NCBI GenBank assembly: GCA_026018925.1
Contig: JAKSZU010000006.1
Span: 194,729,449 to 194,793,448 of the forward strand
Reading direction: 5' to 3'
DNA from: Tupaia tana
Taxonomy: Eukaryota; Chordata; Mammalia; Scandentia; Tupaiidae
DNA length: 64,000 nt
Shown: piece by piece, positions 20,853 to 32,020 of the stretch
How positions within the stretch are numbered: position 1 is the stretch's first letter
Layout: every line of letters starts with the position of its first letter
Notes under the pieces: generated by a model
Database searches by the model: none
What the model saw: the letters and a program-made list of their open reading frames with translations, nothing else
Told to the model about the DNA's origin: nothing
Position numbers and translations under genes: made by a program

Positions 20853-22675
20853 GGTTCTGCTTTTTTGATCTATTCTAACAATCTCCACCTTTAAATTTAT
20901 TTATTTATTTTCCACAGTAATTTAATGCAACTGTTCATATGATTTAAGTCTATCAGTTTGTTTTATGTTTTCCCCATCTGTTTTCAGTCCATCTGTACTT
21001 TCTTTTCTATTTTCATTTAGATTATTTGAATTTTTTTTTTTTTAGAATTCTATTTTAATGCCCGGTTTAGTTACAACTTTTGATTGCTGTAAGGGTTGCA
21101 ATATACATTCTAAATTTTCAGAATATATTTAGTTATTTTGTAACACTTCAGGTGCATAGAAAACTTGCAACCTTTTAAATTCATCTTCTTCATTCCTATT
21201 TAGGTTATAGTTGTTATAAACCCATACAAATATTGTGATTATTTAGGTTATAGTTGTTCTGCATACATTATAAACTCATGAAAAATATTATGATTTTGCT
21301 TTAAGTGGCCCTATATAATTTATGGAAGAGAAAGAAAGAGTCTTCCAAAGTGTCTATGATTTAATACTTCTGATGTTCTTCATCTCTTTCTGATGATACA
21401 CATGCTTTTTGGGAGCATTTCCTTTCAGCTTAAAGATACTCTTTTAGTATTTTTTTGTGCTGCAAGTCTGATAGTAACCAATTTCCTTTGCCTTTTTCTT
21501 AAACAAAAGTGTCTTTTTTACTATCACTTTTGAGGAGTATTATCAATTGATAGAGAACTTTGGATTGCCATTTATCTTTCAGCAATCTAAAATATTTCTT
21601 CCTCTTTCTTCTGACCTCCCTAGTTTTTGATATGTCAACAATTTTTCAAATAGTTGCTCCTCTACATGTTAGATATTATTTTTCTCTGGTTGCTTTTAAA
21701 TGTTTCTATTTTCAGTTTTCAGCAGCTGGTAAAATTTTATGCTAAAGCATGGTTTTCTTTGTATTTTTTTTTTCTGCTGTGATTTGATTCATTTCTTAAA
21801 CTGCAAATTTCTGTTTGTCCCAAATTTGGACAAATTTTTGTCATTCTATATTTTAATGTGTCTGCCACATTTTTTAACCTTCTGCAACTCCAATTGCACA
21901 TGTGTTTGATCTTCTGTTATTGTCCCAGAAACCATAAAATTCTCTAATTTTCTTTTCTTAAATGTTTCTCTCTGTGTTCTTCAGATTGAATATATTCTAG
22001 TCACTTTTCCTCTGTTTTCTTCATTCTGCTATTAATCTCATCTAGTTATTTCTTTTGTTGATTGTGTTTTTCAGTTCAAGAATTTACACTTTAAATACAG
22101 TTTATAGTTTCTGTTTCTCTTCGAAGGTTTCTTTCACTGCAGGTATATTTTCTTTACCTCATTGAGTAAATAATTATAAGAGGTTCTTAACATTTTTTTG
22201 CCTTGTAATTCCAAAATTTGTGTCATCTAAGTGTAGTCATGATTGTTTTTTCTTTTGAGAATATGGCACATTATCCTGGATCTTTGTATGTCAAATAGAT
22301 TTGGATCGTATCATAAACATTTCAGATATTATATCATGGAGACTCTGGATTTTATTATATATTACTGCAGAGTCTTATACTTATTTTCTTAGTGAACAAT
22401 TAACTTAAGACTCAAACCTCAAACTCCGTGTTGTAGATGGAAGCTCAGATCTTAGTTTATTCTAAAAACACTTTTACCTAGAATGTTTTCAACCTGTCCT
22501 GTTTATGCATAGTTAATTGGTCAGATAATTGTGTAAATTTATACACAAATTTTAAAACTTTACCTCTCTAAAACTTTTCTCCTGGAATTTCTTCATTTCT
22601 CAAGATTTATTGATTTTGCTCTGTACTCTATCCTCTGAATCTTTAGACTAGAAAAATAACAGGTTTCCTATTGAC

Positions 22676-22972
22676 TTTTTTTTGTTATTGTTTTTCATCA
22701 CCAGAGAGCACATGTGCTTGCCAGGAAGAGAGATAAAGGGAGATATATATAGAGAAAACAAAACAAAACCAAAAAACCCTCAATGGGGAGTGGGCGTACC
22801 ACAATCCTTTTTCTTATATTTCTCCATTCCATCAGGATTTGGGGCATGCATACACACATGCCAAGGTGTTTTTCAAGCCATGGGGTCTAGGAATGGCACT
22901 GAATTTGGTCATGCGGGATCCAATTCCTTATTCATGGCATTGTACTGCCATGCTACAAGGCTGGCCTCTATT
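22676..22972 (-). mobile_element. tRNA-derived SINE, old
   Basis: 'tttttttgttattgtttttcatcaccagagagcacatgtgc', an A-rich internal 'gaaaacaaaacaaaacc', 'accacaatcctttttctt', 'tcaggatttggggcatgc' and the head ending 'gctacaaggctggcc'. It produces most of the 208-codon frame at 22682-23308, which I reject as a gene. Confidence 0.75.
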
Positions 22973-23539
22973 GAGATTTTAATGCTAAATGCCATAAAAA
23001 CAAGCAACTCACTTTTTGTAATTTATTCTTTCAAGTTTCAAATTCCTTTTAGAATCTTCCTGCTTTTAAGTCTCTCCAATGCATTCAGGTCATATTTTAA
23101 GAACTATTTGGGGTTTAAAGTGTCACCTTCAGTAGGGTTAAATAAGATAAGAGATTATTCCAACATATCAGAATATCACCTCATGTACTCTTCAACTGAG
23201 ATATTGAGAATGGTTTTTTGTTTTTGTTTTTGTTTGTTTGCTTGTTTGTTTTTGACAGTATTTGGAAGCCATACTATACAATTCAAGAGAAGATGGACGT
23301 TCCCATGAACTGACAAGGTCTTTATCACTTGGGGCATCCTTTAAGTGGATCCAAGTTTCTCTCACCCCCTTTTAAATTTATTTAAATTTATTTAAATTTA
23401 TGAGTCCTTTTTTAAAAAAAAAATTTCTTCTTCCCTTACCACTCTGGGGACAACAGAGAACTGTTACCAATCACAATTTGGATTCTCCATAGCCTGGATA
23501 ATGTAATAACCAAAACAATTTGAGTTGTGTTTGAAACTA

Positions 23540-23550
23540 GAGTGTGTGTA

Positions 23551-23587
<37 letters not shown>

Positions 23588-23588
23588 T
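23540..23588. repeat. (TG)n(TA)n microsatellite
   Basis: A compound dinucleotide run, GT then AT, uninterrupted apart from one TA step. Confidence 0.95.
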
Positions 23589-25679
23589 TCTGAAATGGTT
23601 CTCTGTGAATAAATGAGATTAAATAAAGAATTTTGTGACAACGAAAATACTTAATTTTGTTTTTCTTACCAAACCTCGCTACAGTCTAGACTTTTGTGCT
23701 ATCAGATAAAAGAACTCTGGATAAGTCAGGGGTCTTTAAATTTATAAATTTTGACTTTATTGATAAGTGTATATATTTTTCTTCTAGGTTCTAGGTTCAT
23801 CTTTCTCCCAGAGAGTTTTTCAATCATTAAGGCCTGTCTACTAAATCTACTGCTGCATTAATCTGTTAGCTCTACTCTTAAAAAGCAAGAAAGACAAAAA
23901 GAAATACAAAAATAAAGATGGAAAAAAACCTGTGCCACAAAGCTTCTTTATTCTTCTTGAAATATGTTCTTGAATAAATTTCATTCAACATTTAAGATGA
24001 TAAAAATGTACTGAACTTCATAATGGTAGAGAATAATAGTAAATGAATAAACAAAAGAAGAAACAAAAAAATCTCTTATTTACTGACAGTTCTATTGTCA
24101 AAACTGGTCGATAGTACCAGCAAGGTTCTAGGGGAATATTTATTCCCAGTAGTGGGCTAGTATTTTCCACAGGAAACAGTGGTTCAGGACTCAAACTAAT
24201 TTTGTCCATGGGAATTTAAAACAAGACACATTTTCGTGGTTTAGGTTACACATAGTCATTTGGAGAGCCAAAAACACTACTTTAATATCCCCAAAGAACT
24301 GTGATTTGAAAGTATTCTTTTTCTCAGGGTAGATACAGTTGTGAAAAAAGGCATTCCTTTTTTTTTTTTTTTAAAGGAACATTCTAATTAAAATGAACAC
24401 CAACACAGTAAGCTCCTTTAGAATTATTCTAAAGGGAACTATCCTATGATAATTAATCTTTTATATAAATTCTTTTACTGCTGCTCTTTGGTTCAGCTGA
24501 GCATTTATATAGTTTTGGAATAATAAATACCCGTGATAAATGAGAGTCGCTATGTATTATTTTCTTAAGAACTTGAATGTCTTTAAGAGTACATTTTTAA
24601 AATGTAGGTTTCTAAAATGATTCTATGCTTTTATGTTTTTGGAATCCTGTCCATAATTTTCTTGACAATTGTAATAAAAATATCATTACTATTTCACTCT
24701 AATGATATAGTGCTCTGGAATGAAATTACAATAGAGCCAAATTCCATCTGAAGAGCTGTACTGTACCCCATAATCATGCTAAATGAATTCATTATGATAA
24801 GTTTTATGAGACTGAGACATGAAATTCGAGTTTGGGTCACTCTAGGAAAGAAAATAATTTTTTTTATTTTAAAAATGATATTTATTTATTCCTGCTATTG
24901 TTATTACCTCTAGGTTCATTTAGAAAGTTCTGGATGGTTATCATGATGCTGCTTATTAACATATTTTCTAGTTCCTTCCTGGAGGAAGGCATTAAAATAA
25001 GAAGGTTTGAGTATTAATCTTGTAGGTAATTTTGTAGAACATTCTGTCAGTTGCTCTTCTAATGAAACTGCGAAATTCAGATTAGTCTTATCTCAGTTCT
25101 CTTTCCTATATTATACTTTATTTCTCTTGATCCCTTCTATTGTAATGAATAGCAAGGATTTATTCCAGTAAGTTAAAAGCAAAATGCCATAGACAATGGT
25201 GGAAACCTGTCCTGCTCCAGCAGATCTGCACCTTTCTGCCTGTATCCAAGGCCATGATCTGTTTCAGTGAAAACCAACACTGCCATTCACATCATTCCTA
25301 TCTAAGAGACAGGGTCTTTTCCAGCCTCACTCAAGCTGAGGAATAGGGACATGGTGATCGTGGGAGCAGTAGAAGAGATACACATACAGATAAAGAAGTG
25401 GAAAGTATCCTGATAAAACCCTGCCATTTACATAACTGACATTTTCCTGTAATTTCACCATCTCTTAGCCCTGGTAGAAGAGAATATTTAAAAATATTTT
25501 TTAGTTTGCTATTGCAAGCCATTTTAGCCCAAATTGGCTCTTTAGCCCACTGGTCCGAGGGTATTAACAGGGGTACTTAAAATATATTCAGAGTTTTCAC
25601 TTCTGCATTGACTCAAAAACATTGATTGAGTGCCCACTTTTGCCAGGCTAACTGCCAAGAGGAAGGAGTCATACATACA

Positions 25680-25830
25680 TTTGAGTACTTATGTGACAGG
25701 CACAATTCTAAGTGCATCCTTTAGATGCCTTCTTTTTAGATGGAACATTAGCATTCCTCTTTAAGTAGTGAGAAAACCAAGACACAGAATACCCAAAACA
25801 ATGTGGTATTAATAACTTCTTGAATTTGAG
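25680..25830 (-). mobile_element. MIR fragment, antisense
   Basis: 'tttgagtacttatgtgacaggcacaattctaagtgcatcc' followed by 'gtgagaaaaccaagacacagaa' fits a reversed MIR. Confidence 0.6.
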
Positions 25831-26194
25831 CCCCCACATTTTCTCTTTAAAACAGGTATGTTGATCCATTACCTACACTATGGCATAACTCAAGGTTAAG
25901 ATACCATCCCACTGCCGAGAGCTCATGTATCTGAGCCATGTGGTAAATGTGCTGTGCTCAGTGATGAGAGCCATGAATGCTAACTATTGATCTCTGAGGG
26001 AGGACCTCGGCCTGTGGGATCCCATGGTACTCCCACTTTTCTTACTCAAGCTAGACTCTCAGGGTAGAAGATGACAGTGACGGCAGGAGTGTGAATTATT
26101 GCATCTCTAATGCCCGCAATGAGTAAGTAGTCCAGTGTCTATCCGGAGTTAGCCCGGGCGTTCAATCACTTTTCCCAGCTGACTGACTTTTGTC

Positions 26195-26345
26195 ATGCTC
26201 TTCAACCTCTCATTTTACTTTCTCTGTCTAAAATGAAGATAATACCAATCTACCTCACTAGTTTGTAGTGAGCTGGAATGTAAATGAGATAGGTTTAAAA
26301 AAGTCACATATACAATGTTCAGTAAAAACAGCTGTTAGCTAATGC
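26195..26345 (+). mobile_element. MIR fragment
   Basis: 'cttcaacctctcattttactttctctgtctaaaatgaagataatacc' then 'gtagtgagctggaatgtaaatgag' and 'acaatgttcagtaaaaacagc' follow MIR core-to-3' order. Confidence 0.6.
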
Positions 26346-26873
26346 TGTAGATTAACTTCATCAACAAATACTTATTTACTGAATAATACTGCACAATATT
26401 TATTTCTTGATTGCTTATAGAGTTCTAGATAGAATTAATATACAGATATTATCTTTTGTTTCTCCCCCTTTTTATGTCACCTGCAAATGCTAGAGCGGTT
26501 TTATATAAGAATGAAGTTGTCCTAAATTTGAACTCATAACTTTTGCAACTTCCTTACAAACATAACATGGCAGTAGACGTTGTGCATTGCATGGATATCA
26601 CAAAGCCACAGCAAAAGCCCATCTCCTCTACTTTGCCACATTCTTCCTTGACTTTGCAGCATTGACATTATTGCCATATCAATGTAGAGTCAGTTCTCCA
26701 TATTTGAAGATTCTACATTTGCTGATACAACCAACTGCAGGTCGAAAATATCTTTTTAAATTGGCTGCATTGGTGCCGAACATGTATAGACTTTTTTCTT
26801 GTCAGTATTTCTTAAGCAATACAGTATAACAACTATTTACATAACGTTTATATTGCATTAGATATTATAAGTA

Positions 26874-26894
26874 ATCTATCTATCTATCTATCTA
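26874..26894. repeat. (TATC)n microsatellite
   Basis: About five tetranucleotide units at the junction of the Tigger element and the nested SINE tail. Confidence 0.85.
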
Positions 26895-27153
26895 TTTTTA
26901 ATTTATAAGAGAGCATGTGCACTTGCCAGAGAGAAAGAGAGAGACCACACAAGAGAAAAAATGAGAAAGCATATCCCCCACCCTCAAAGGGGAATGATCA
27001 CACTACAATCCTTTCTCCTCCATCTCTCTCTCCTTTGGGGATTTTGGACACTCATGCACACACACTCAGCTTGTTTTCAAATCTGGGACTCCACTTGTGC
27101 AGTCAGCCATGGGACATCTGACTGCCTTAATCACCACCCCACTAGCTTGTCCC
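26893..27153 (-). mobile_element. tRNA-derived SINE nested in Tigger
   Basis: Reversed tail 'atttttaatttataagagagcatgtgcacttgcc', AG-rich run, 'cactacaatcctttctcctcc', 'ggggattttggacactcatgcac' and a decayed head ending 'ccccactagcttgtccc'. Confidence 0.8.
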
Positions 27154-27675
27154 TCTAAAGATTATTTAAAGTATACTGGAGGATGTACATGGGTTGTATA
27201 CAAATACTACACCACTTTATATAAAGGATTTCAGCATCTGCAGATTTTGGTATCTCCTAAGTCCTCCACAGATACAGAGGGACTACTAAGTAGTCTTATC
27301 TCTATCTTCTCATTTTATTCTGACTCCCAGTCTTAGGAGTACCTGGACTTTTGCTAAGACACGTGTTTTACTTGCTTCACCCCAGGTGATTTGCCTTCTC
27401 TGTTGCATTTGAGTTCATAGGTTTCCACACCCCTAAAAACTATAACCACTGAAAAGTTAAAGACATAATACCCCCAAAATAGGGCATCTTGGTATTTGAG
27501 ATAACAGCCAAAGCAGGAAGGCCATTGTCATCTTCCTTTTGTCCTTCTCCTCTACGTCATATCTTAAAACCTTCATTCCTGAAATATTATCCTTATACTG
27601 AAGGAAATTCTTATCCTTAAAGACAAAGATGCCAGAAAAAATCCAAATGATCAGGTCTTGCTCAATTCCCCCTAA

Positions 27676-27940
27676 TTTTTTTTTTTCTTTTGGAGAGGTT
27701 TTTGCTATAGGGTGCATGTGCTCACCAGAAAGACAAAGAGAGGCAGAGATAGAAAACGAGAAATCACCCCCCAGGGGGGATGGCCACACCTCAATCCCTT
27801 CTCCTTCATTCTCGTCTTGGGATCTTGAGCACGCACGCACATATACCCGGTGTGAGTATAAGCAACCAGGTCCGGGACTCGAACTGCGGTCGGCTACATG
27901 GGAGTTCAGAGACATAGCCATTATGCTAACTGCTGGTCCC
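27676..27940 (-). mobile_element. tRNA-derived SINE, young full-length copy
   Basis: Complete reversed copy from poly(T), 'tttttgctatagggtgcatg', 'caccccccaggggggatgg' to 'gctaactgctggtccc'. TSD: aattccccctaa at 27664-27675 and aattccccccta at 27941-27952. Confidence 0.95.
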
Positions 27941-27952
27941 AATTCCCCCCTA

Positions 27953-28189
27953 GTTTTTGACATTAGACTATACTTCTTTTTTATCCTTATGTCCCCATGA
28001 CTTCATCAAACTTTAGCTTAAAAATATATAGGTTTCCCTTTCCTTTTGGTCTCCATTTCTGAAGGTTCGTGCCACCTAAAACTTTTATTACGTAGGTTTG
28101 TATATTTTTCTCTTGTTAATTTGTGTTCATTATAGGGGCTTCAGAGTGAACCTTGCAAAGGTTAAGGAAAAGATATTATTTCTCCTCCT
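27953..28189. other. Unassigned non-coding DNA
   Basis: Nothing recognised. Confidence 0.4.
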
Positions 28190-28345
28190 ACACTATTTAT
28201 TGAGACCTTATTATATAGTAAGTCCTATCGTATTTTAAATGTCATATTTAACTTAATTCTTATAAACTTATGAGTTGCTTTATAGAGAGAAAAAATAAAG
28301 TTGCAGAGCCTGGCCAAGGTCAAAAAGCTATGAAATGGGGGAGCT
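28190..28345 (-). mobile_element. MIR fragment, antisense
   Basis: 'tatttattgagaccttattatatagtaagtcctatcgtatttt' through 'ttgcagagcctggccaaggtcaaaaagct' fits a reversed MIR (ACTTGCCCAAGGTCACACAGCT at its end). Confidence 0.65.
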
Positions 28346-29261
28346 TCTATTTTTCCAAAGTTTGCCTTATACTCCATCACCATCACCGCTCAGGGTGGGA
28401 GCTTTATCTTCTTCCACAGGCGTTTAGATGATGGAAATGGTGGAAATGAGAAAGTGCATTTTGAAGACAGAAAAAGAAAACATAATAAAATCTTTATAAA
28501 ATAGTCAAGATGTTTGCTTGTGCGCACATAAATCAATATACAAAAGGAAGAATCAGAAACTTTAGGAATGAATAATTAACTAAAAATGATTTTCAGTGTT
28601 CTCCTTTCAACTCCAAGTGAAGCCAGATTTAATATTTATAGATAACCTGACCTTAAATAACCTCATCAATTAGCTTAGGAAAAAAAGAAAAAAAGGAAAT
28701 CTTCATGTCTCTTAAAAAGAAATGAGGAAGCTGAGTTTAATAAAGAAAAGTTTGTAAAATTTATGGCAAGGAGGATAATATCTAGAATGAAACAAACAAT
28801 ATAATCATTGTCATATTATGTTGCATATTTAATAATTTTTTATTTCAAAACAGTTTGAGATGTGCAGAATTAGGTAAAGCTAATACAGAAAGCCTCTATT
28901 TTTTATGTCTGGTGTCCTTGCTAGTAATATTTTATATTAATGTCATATTTTTGTCACAATTAATAAACCAGTATGGATAATTGTTCTTAACTAAAGTCTA
29001 TACTTCCTATACCTTATTATATACTTTCTATACTTTTTAACTCAGTTTTCCTTAATCTAATTTTCTGTTCTAAGATCCCATCCAGGATACCACAGTATAT
29101 TCAGTTGTCATGTCTCCTTAGGTTTTTTTTTGAATGGGACCAATTACTGAGATTTTTTTATCTTTGATAGTCTTGACAGTTTCGATAAGTAGTGGTCTGG
29201 TATTTTGTAAGGTACCCCTCAATTAGATTTGTCTGATATTTTTTCTTATTGATAGTTGCTA
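28346..29261. other. Unassigned AT-rich DNA
   Basis: Nothing recognised over about 0.9 kb. 28830-29240 is T-rich ('ggtaccccttaatt'-like) and could be an old LINE-1 remnant, but I cannot support it. Confidence 0.35.
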
Positions 29262-29462
29262 TTATTTATTTATTTACTTATTGGAGAGATTTTTGTCATA
29301 GGGAACATGCTCTCTCTGGACAGAGACAGAGAGACAGAAAGCAAGAAATCACCCCCTGGGAGATGGTCATGCCACAATCCCTTTTCTTCTATTCCCTCTC
29401 AGGATTTGGGGCAATCATGCACATGTGCCTGGTGTGAGTTTTAAGCTGCTGAGTACAGAACT
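29262..29462 (-). mobile_element. tRNA-derived SINE, head missing
   Basis: 'tatttatttacttattggagagatttttgtcatagggaac', AG-rich run, 'atgccacaatcccttttcttc', 'gatttggggcaatcatgcacatgtgcctgg', ending at 'gctgctgagtacagaactgg'. The tRNA head upstream of box B is absent, consistent with 5' truncation. Confidence 0.8.
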
Positions 29463-29778
29463 GGACCCACTATTGATTATTTTTGAGTGTGTCAACATAA
29501 GCTAATTACCAATAATAAATTCTATGGTAACTGAAAGTCTTGAAACATTCAGGAAATGAAATGGGTTCTTCATTAAAAGAAAATAAAATTGACCTTCTTT
29601 GGAATTTTATACCTCAAAGCTATCAGCTCAGTGTGGTGGACTGAGGGTCATTTTTGTCTATAATGTTGGGACTCATGAGTAGATCATAGGGAGTGGAAAT
29701 GTGGGGATAGGGGTAGTATGTATACAAGGCCATTTAGAGAGGTTAACCTGGGTTGAAAGTAAAAAAAAATAACCAGAG

Positions 29779-30304
29779 TGCTATGATCTGAATATTTTTG
29801 TCCCTTCACAATCTGAACAATGTGTTGGTAGGGCCTTTCGGAGGTAATTAGGTCATGGGGCCAGAGCCTTCATGAATGGGATTAGTGCTCTTATAAAAAT
29901 AATTCCCAGAGCCAGCAGGTGGCGTGGTGACTGAGGCACCAGACTCACATGGCCCACTGTGGTTCAGGTCCCAGACCTGGCAGGATTGCAGCATGCCTAT
30001 CTCTCTTGAGAGGTGATTTCTCACTTTCCTTTTCACTGTCTCTGTCTCCCTCCAGAGAGCACACACATCTTGTGGCTAAACTCAAAAAAAAGAAATTCTC
30101 AGGGAGTTAGACCTTTTCACCGTGTGAGGACACAGGGACTAGGAGCCACGCAAGAACCAGGAAACAAAACTTCACCAGACATCAAATCCGTTGACACCTT
30201 GACCTTGGACTTCCCAGGCTCTGAAACTGAGAAATATATTTTTGTTGTTTATAAGCTCCCTACTTTAAGGTATTTGTTATTGCAGCCCAAACAAACTAAG
30301 ACAC
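29779..30304 (+). mobile_element. MST-type MaLR LTR, split by a SINE
   Basis: 'tgctatgatctgaatatttttgtccc', 'gggcctttcggaggtaattaggtcatggggcc', 'gggattagtgctcttataaaa' [SINE] 'tgtgaggacacaggga', 'gaaccaggaaacaaaacttcaccagacatcaaatcc', 'ttggacttcccaggctctgaaactgagaaat', 'acaaactaagacac'. The order and content are those of an MST/MLT1 solo LTR of the endogenous-retrovirus-L-related MaLR group. No internal region is present. Confidence 0.88.
29911..30092 (+). mobile_element. Short tRNA-derived SINE nested in the MST LTR
   Basis: Head 'GCCAGCAGGTGGCGTGGTGAC', box B 'GGTTCAGGTCCC' near 29962, then a jump to 'ggattgcagcatgcc', CT-rich stretch and A tail. The central part is deleted. TSD: aattcccag at 29901-29909 and aattctcag at 30094-30102, in LTR sequence. 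Confidence 0.88.
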
Positions 30305-30687
30305 AGATATCCAGACAGTGAAAAGACACTTGCGATTAGAGATAACTTTGTGATTTCTCAGTGGTTTTTGAAACAGAGCTTCAGACAAAATAGGAATCTT
30401 TATCTGCAGAATTCAGTTCTCAGAATGAGCGATGGGCCAGAGTCTCTCTTCATCTGAAGTTTTCAGCAAGACTTTTATTCCAATAAGAGAAGCATATGCA
30501 CTTGGAAAATCAAGACAGAGGTCTTATTGAAGGGCCTGCACAGACATGGCAGGGATTAGGAATAAGACTGAACTTGATAGGCACAAAGGTGCAGAATGCC
30601 TCGGGAAGCCATTTTTTTCAGCTTAAGGGCAACCAGGTACATGGCACGCACCACCTACCTTTACTATTTTCCCAGGCTTGGGTGGCA
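30305..30687. other. Unassigned non-coding DNA
   Basis: Nothing recognised before the TA/TG microsatellite. Confidence 0.4.
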
Positions 30688-30810
30688 TATACATATATAT
30701 ATGTATGTATATATATGTATATGTGTGTGTATGTGTGTGTATATATATATATATGTATGTATATGTGTGTATATATATATATATCTATATATATATATAC
30801 ACACATATAT
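30688..30810. repeat. Compound (TA)n/(TG)n/(GTAT)n microsatellite
   Basis: About 120 bases of alternating purine-pyrimidine sequence. Open frames through it on both strands (Tyr/Ile/Val/Cys-rich) are artefacts. Confidence 0.95.
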
Positions 30811-31314
30811 AAAATTCAATGTGAAATTAAAACAATATGGTGCTGACAGAGCCTTTAGAATTTATACATACACACACTCGTGTGTGTACACGAGTTTCCC
30901 TAGCTTGGATAAATTTTCTTTGAGATCACACACTTCATTAGCTTTAGTTCATTGCAATTTTTATTATGTATTATTAAAACAGTCGACTTTCATGATTAAA
31001 TTTATCCTTGAATAAGTGCTCCTTTGACTGGAATGTACATCATCACAAAATACTAATAACTATAATGCAATTAATAAATAAAGTTTGTTTAAAGTAACTT
31101 TTACTACTTATAAGATGCCTAGTATGTGCCTTTATACTAGGTAAATACATATTATACAGCTATTTGTGTATTTTTCTAAATAAATTAATTATATCTAATC
31201 CTTAGAAAATTTCACAATGTAGATGTTATATGTGTGTTTTTTTTATTTAAAAAAATGTTCATTTTTGTGGGCACACTATGCTATTCCATAGTATAAGTAC
31301 AGTCCTTTTCTTTT
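30811..31314. other. AT-rich DNA with a possible MIR scrap
   Basis: Around 31100-31160 'ttataagatgcctagtatgtgcctttatactaggtaaat' resembles a reversed MIR end. Otherwise nothing is recognised. Confidence 0.35.
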
Positions 31315-31552
31315 TTCTTTGTTTAAGATTTTTGCTATAAGGTGCTGGAGAGAAAGAGACACAGGAAGTGAGAAATCACACCTTCCAGGGGGAAGGGCCA
31401 CACCACAAACACTTCTACTTCATTCTCCTCTCAGAATTTTCGGCACACACGCACATGTGTCCAGTGTGAGTTTCAAGCCACCAGGCCCAAAACTTGAACT
31501 GTAGTCAGCCATGTGGAACTCTAGTGCCATAACCACTACTCCTGCTGGCCCC
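31315..31552 (-). mobile_element. tRNA-derived SINE, middle-aged
   Basis: 'cttttttctttgtttaagatttttgctataagg', 'ccacaccacaaacacttctac', 'ggcacacacgcacatgtgtcc', head ending 'ctactcctgctggcccc'. Confidence 0.87.
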
Positions 31553-31601
31553 CAGTCTGTAATTATTAAATCACAGATAGAGACATATTGAACTTCTTTT
31601 A

Positions 31602-31852
31602 CTGTTTTTAGAGAGAGATCTTTTATGATAGGGTTCATGCACTCACCAGAGAGACAGAGACAGACAGAGACAGAAAGTGAGAAAAGGGGAATGGCCATGC
31701 CACAATCCCTTCTCCTCCATTCTTCTCCCAGGATCTTGGGCACGCACACACACGCACCTGGTGTGAGTTTCAAGCTGCCAGATCTGGGACTTGAGCTGTG
31801 TTCGACTACATGGGAGTCCAGCAACATAATCATTATGCCATGTGCTGGTCCC
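31602..31852 (-). mobile_element. tRNA-derived SINE, fairly young
   Basis: 'agatcttttatgatagggttcatgc', AG-rich run, 'atgccacaatcccttctcc', 'cttgggcacgcacacacacgcacctgg', head ending 'ttatgccatgtgctggtccc'. Same orientation as the copy 50 bases to the left. Confidence 0.9.
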
Positions 31853-31916
31853 TGATATGTTGATCTTCAACACTGAACATTATATTATGTGGTACACATT
31901 CTACAATAGTCTTATT

Positions 31917-32020
31917 ATCCCCTCCCCACATATTTTCCAAGTTGTTAGATCTAGACTTGAACTGCACAGTGGGCCATGTGGGACCCAGCTACCTTATTCG
32001 TGATGCATCAAGCGGTCCCA
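31917..32020 (-). mobile_element. Old SINE head fragment
   Basis: 'ttttccaagttgttagatctagacttgaactgcacagtgggccatgtgggacc' is a reversed tRNA head with box B, followed by 'gatgcatcaagcggtccc'. The 3' body is missing. Confidence 0.65.

Larger units (their letters stand above)
17890..22675 (-). mobile_element. Old LINE-1 (ORF2 5' part, ORF1 region), antisense, broken by SINEs
   Basis: Read on the minus strand this is LINE-1. Landmarks on the plus strand, in reverse element order, are 'gctgaattttgtcaaatg' (17952, reverse-transcriptase region around the DAEKAFDK motif), 'ttgatcagtctagacag' (18566), 'ttgaccagttaaatattta' (19748), 'atccttttaaatttgttg' (19873), the endonuclease-end region around 20220-20580, and 'ctgcaactccaattgcacatgtgtttgatc' (21883). 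The 3' part of ORF2 and the 3' UTR are absent. Every frame is broken, so no protein is made. Six SINE units interrupt it: 18751-19055, 19061-19432, 19494-19700, 19929-20162, 20585-20852 and possibly the boundary copy at 22676. Confidence 0.85.
22973..26683. other. Unassigned AT-rich stretch with simple repeats
   Basis: About 3.7 kb without a young element. It contains T/G-rich (TTTG)n at 23213-23254, (TTTAAAT)n at 23367-23402 and (TG)n(TA)n at 23540-23588. Two weak MIR fragments lie within it and are listed separately. I see no gene. Confidence 0.45.
26684..27288. mobile_element. Tigger-type DNA transposon fragment (non-autonomous), split by a SINE
   Basis: Left end 'tagagtcagttctccatatttgaag' and right end 'cacagatacagagggactacta' behave as inverted termini next to TA. 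The inside reads 'gctgatacaaccaactgcaggtcgaaaatat', 'cttgtcagtatttcttaagcaatacagtataacaactattt' and 'gattatttaaagtatactggaggatgtacatgggtt', typical of a widespread mammalian Tigger derivative. It has no transposase frame. Confidence 0.75.

Noticed and set aside
22682..23308. 208-codon open frame, the longest in the window
   Set aside because: Its first part is a reversed tRNA SINE (22676-22972) and the rest is AT-rich sequence with low-complexity Phe/Cys/Leu from a (TTTG)n run; no domain is visible.
27457..27963. 168-codon minus-strand frame
   Set aside because: Half of it is the young SINE at 27676-27940; the remainder has no recognisable content.
30618..30846. Tyr/Ile-rich open frames on both strands
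   Set aside because: They are readings of the TA/TG microsatellite.
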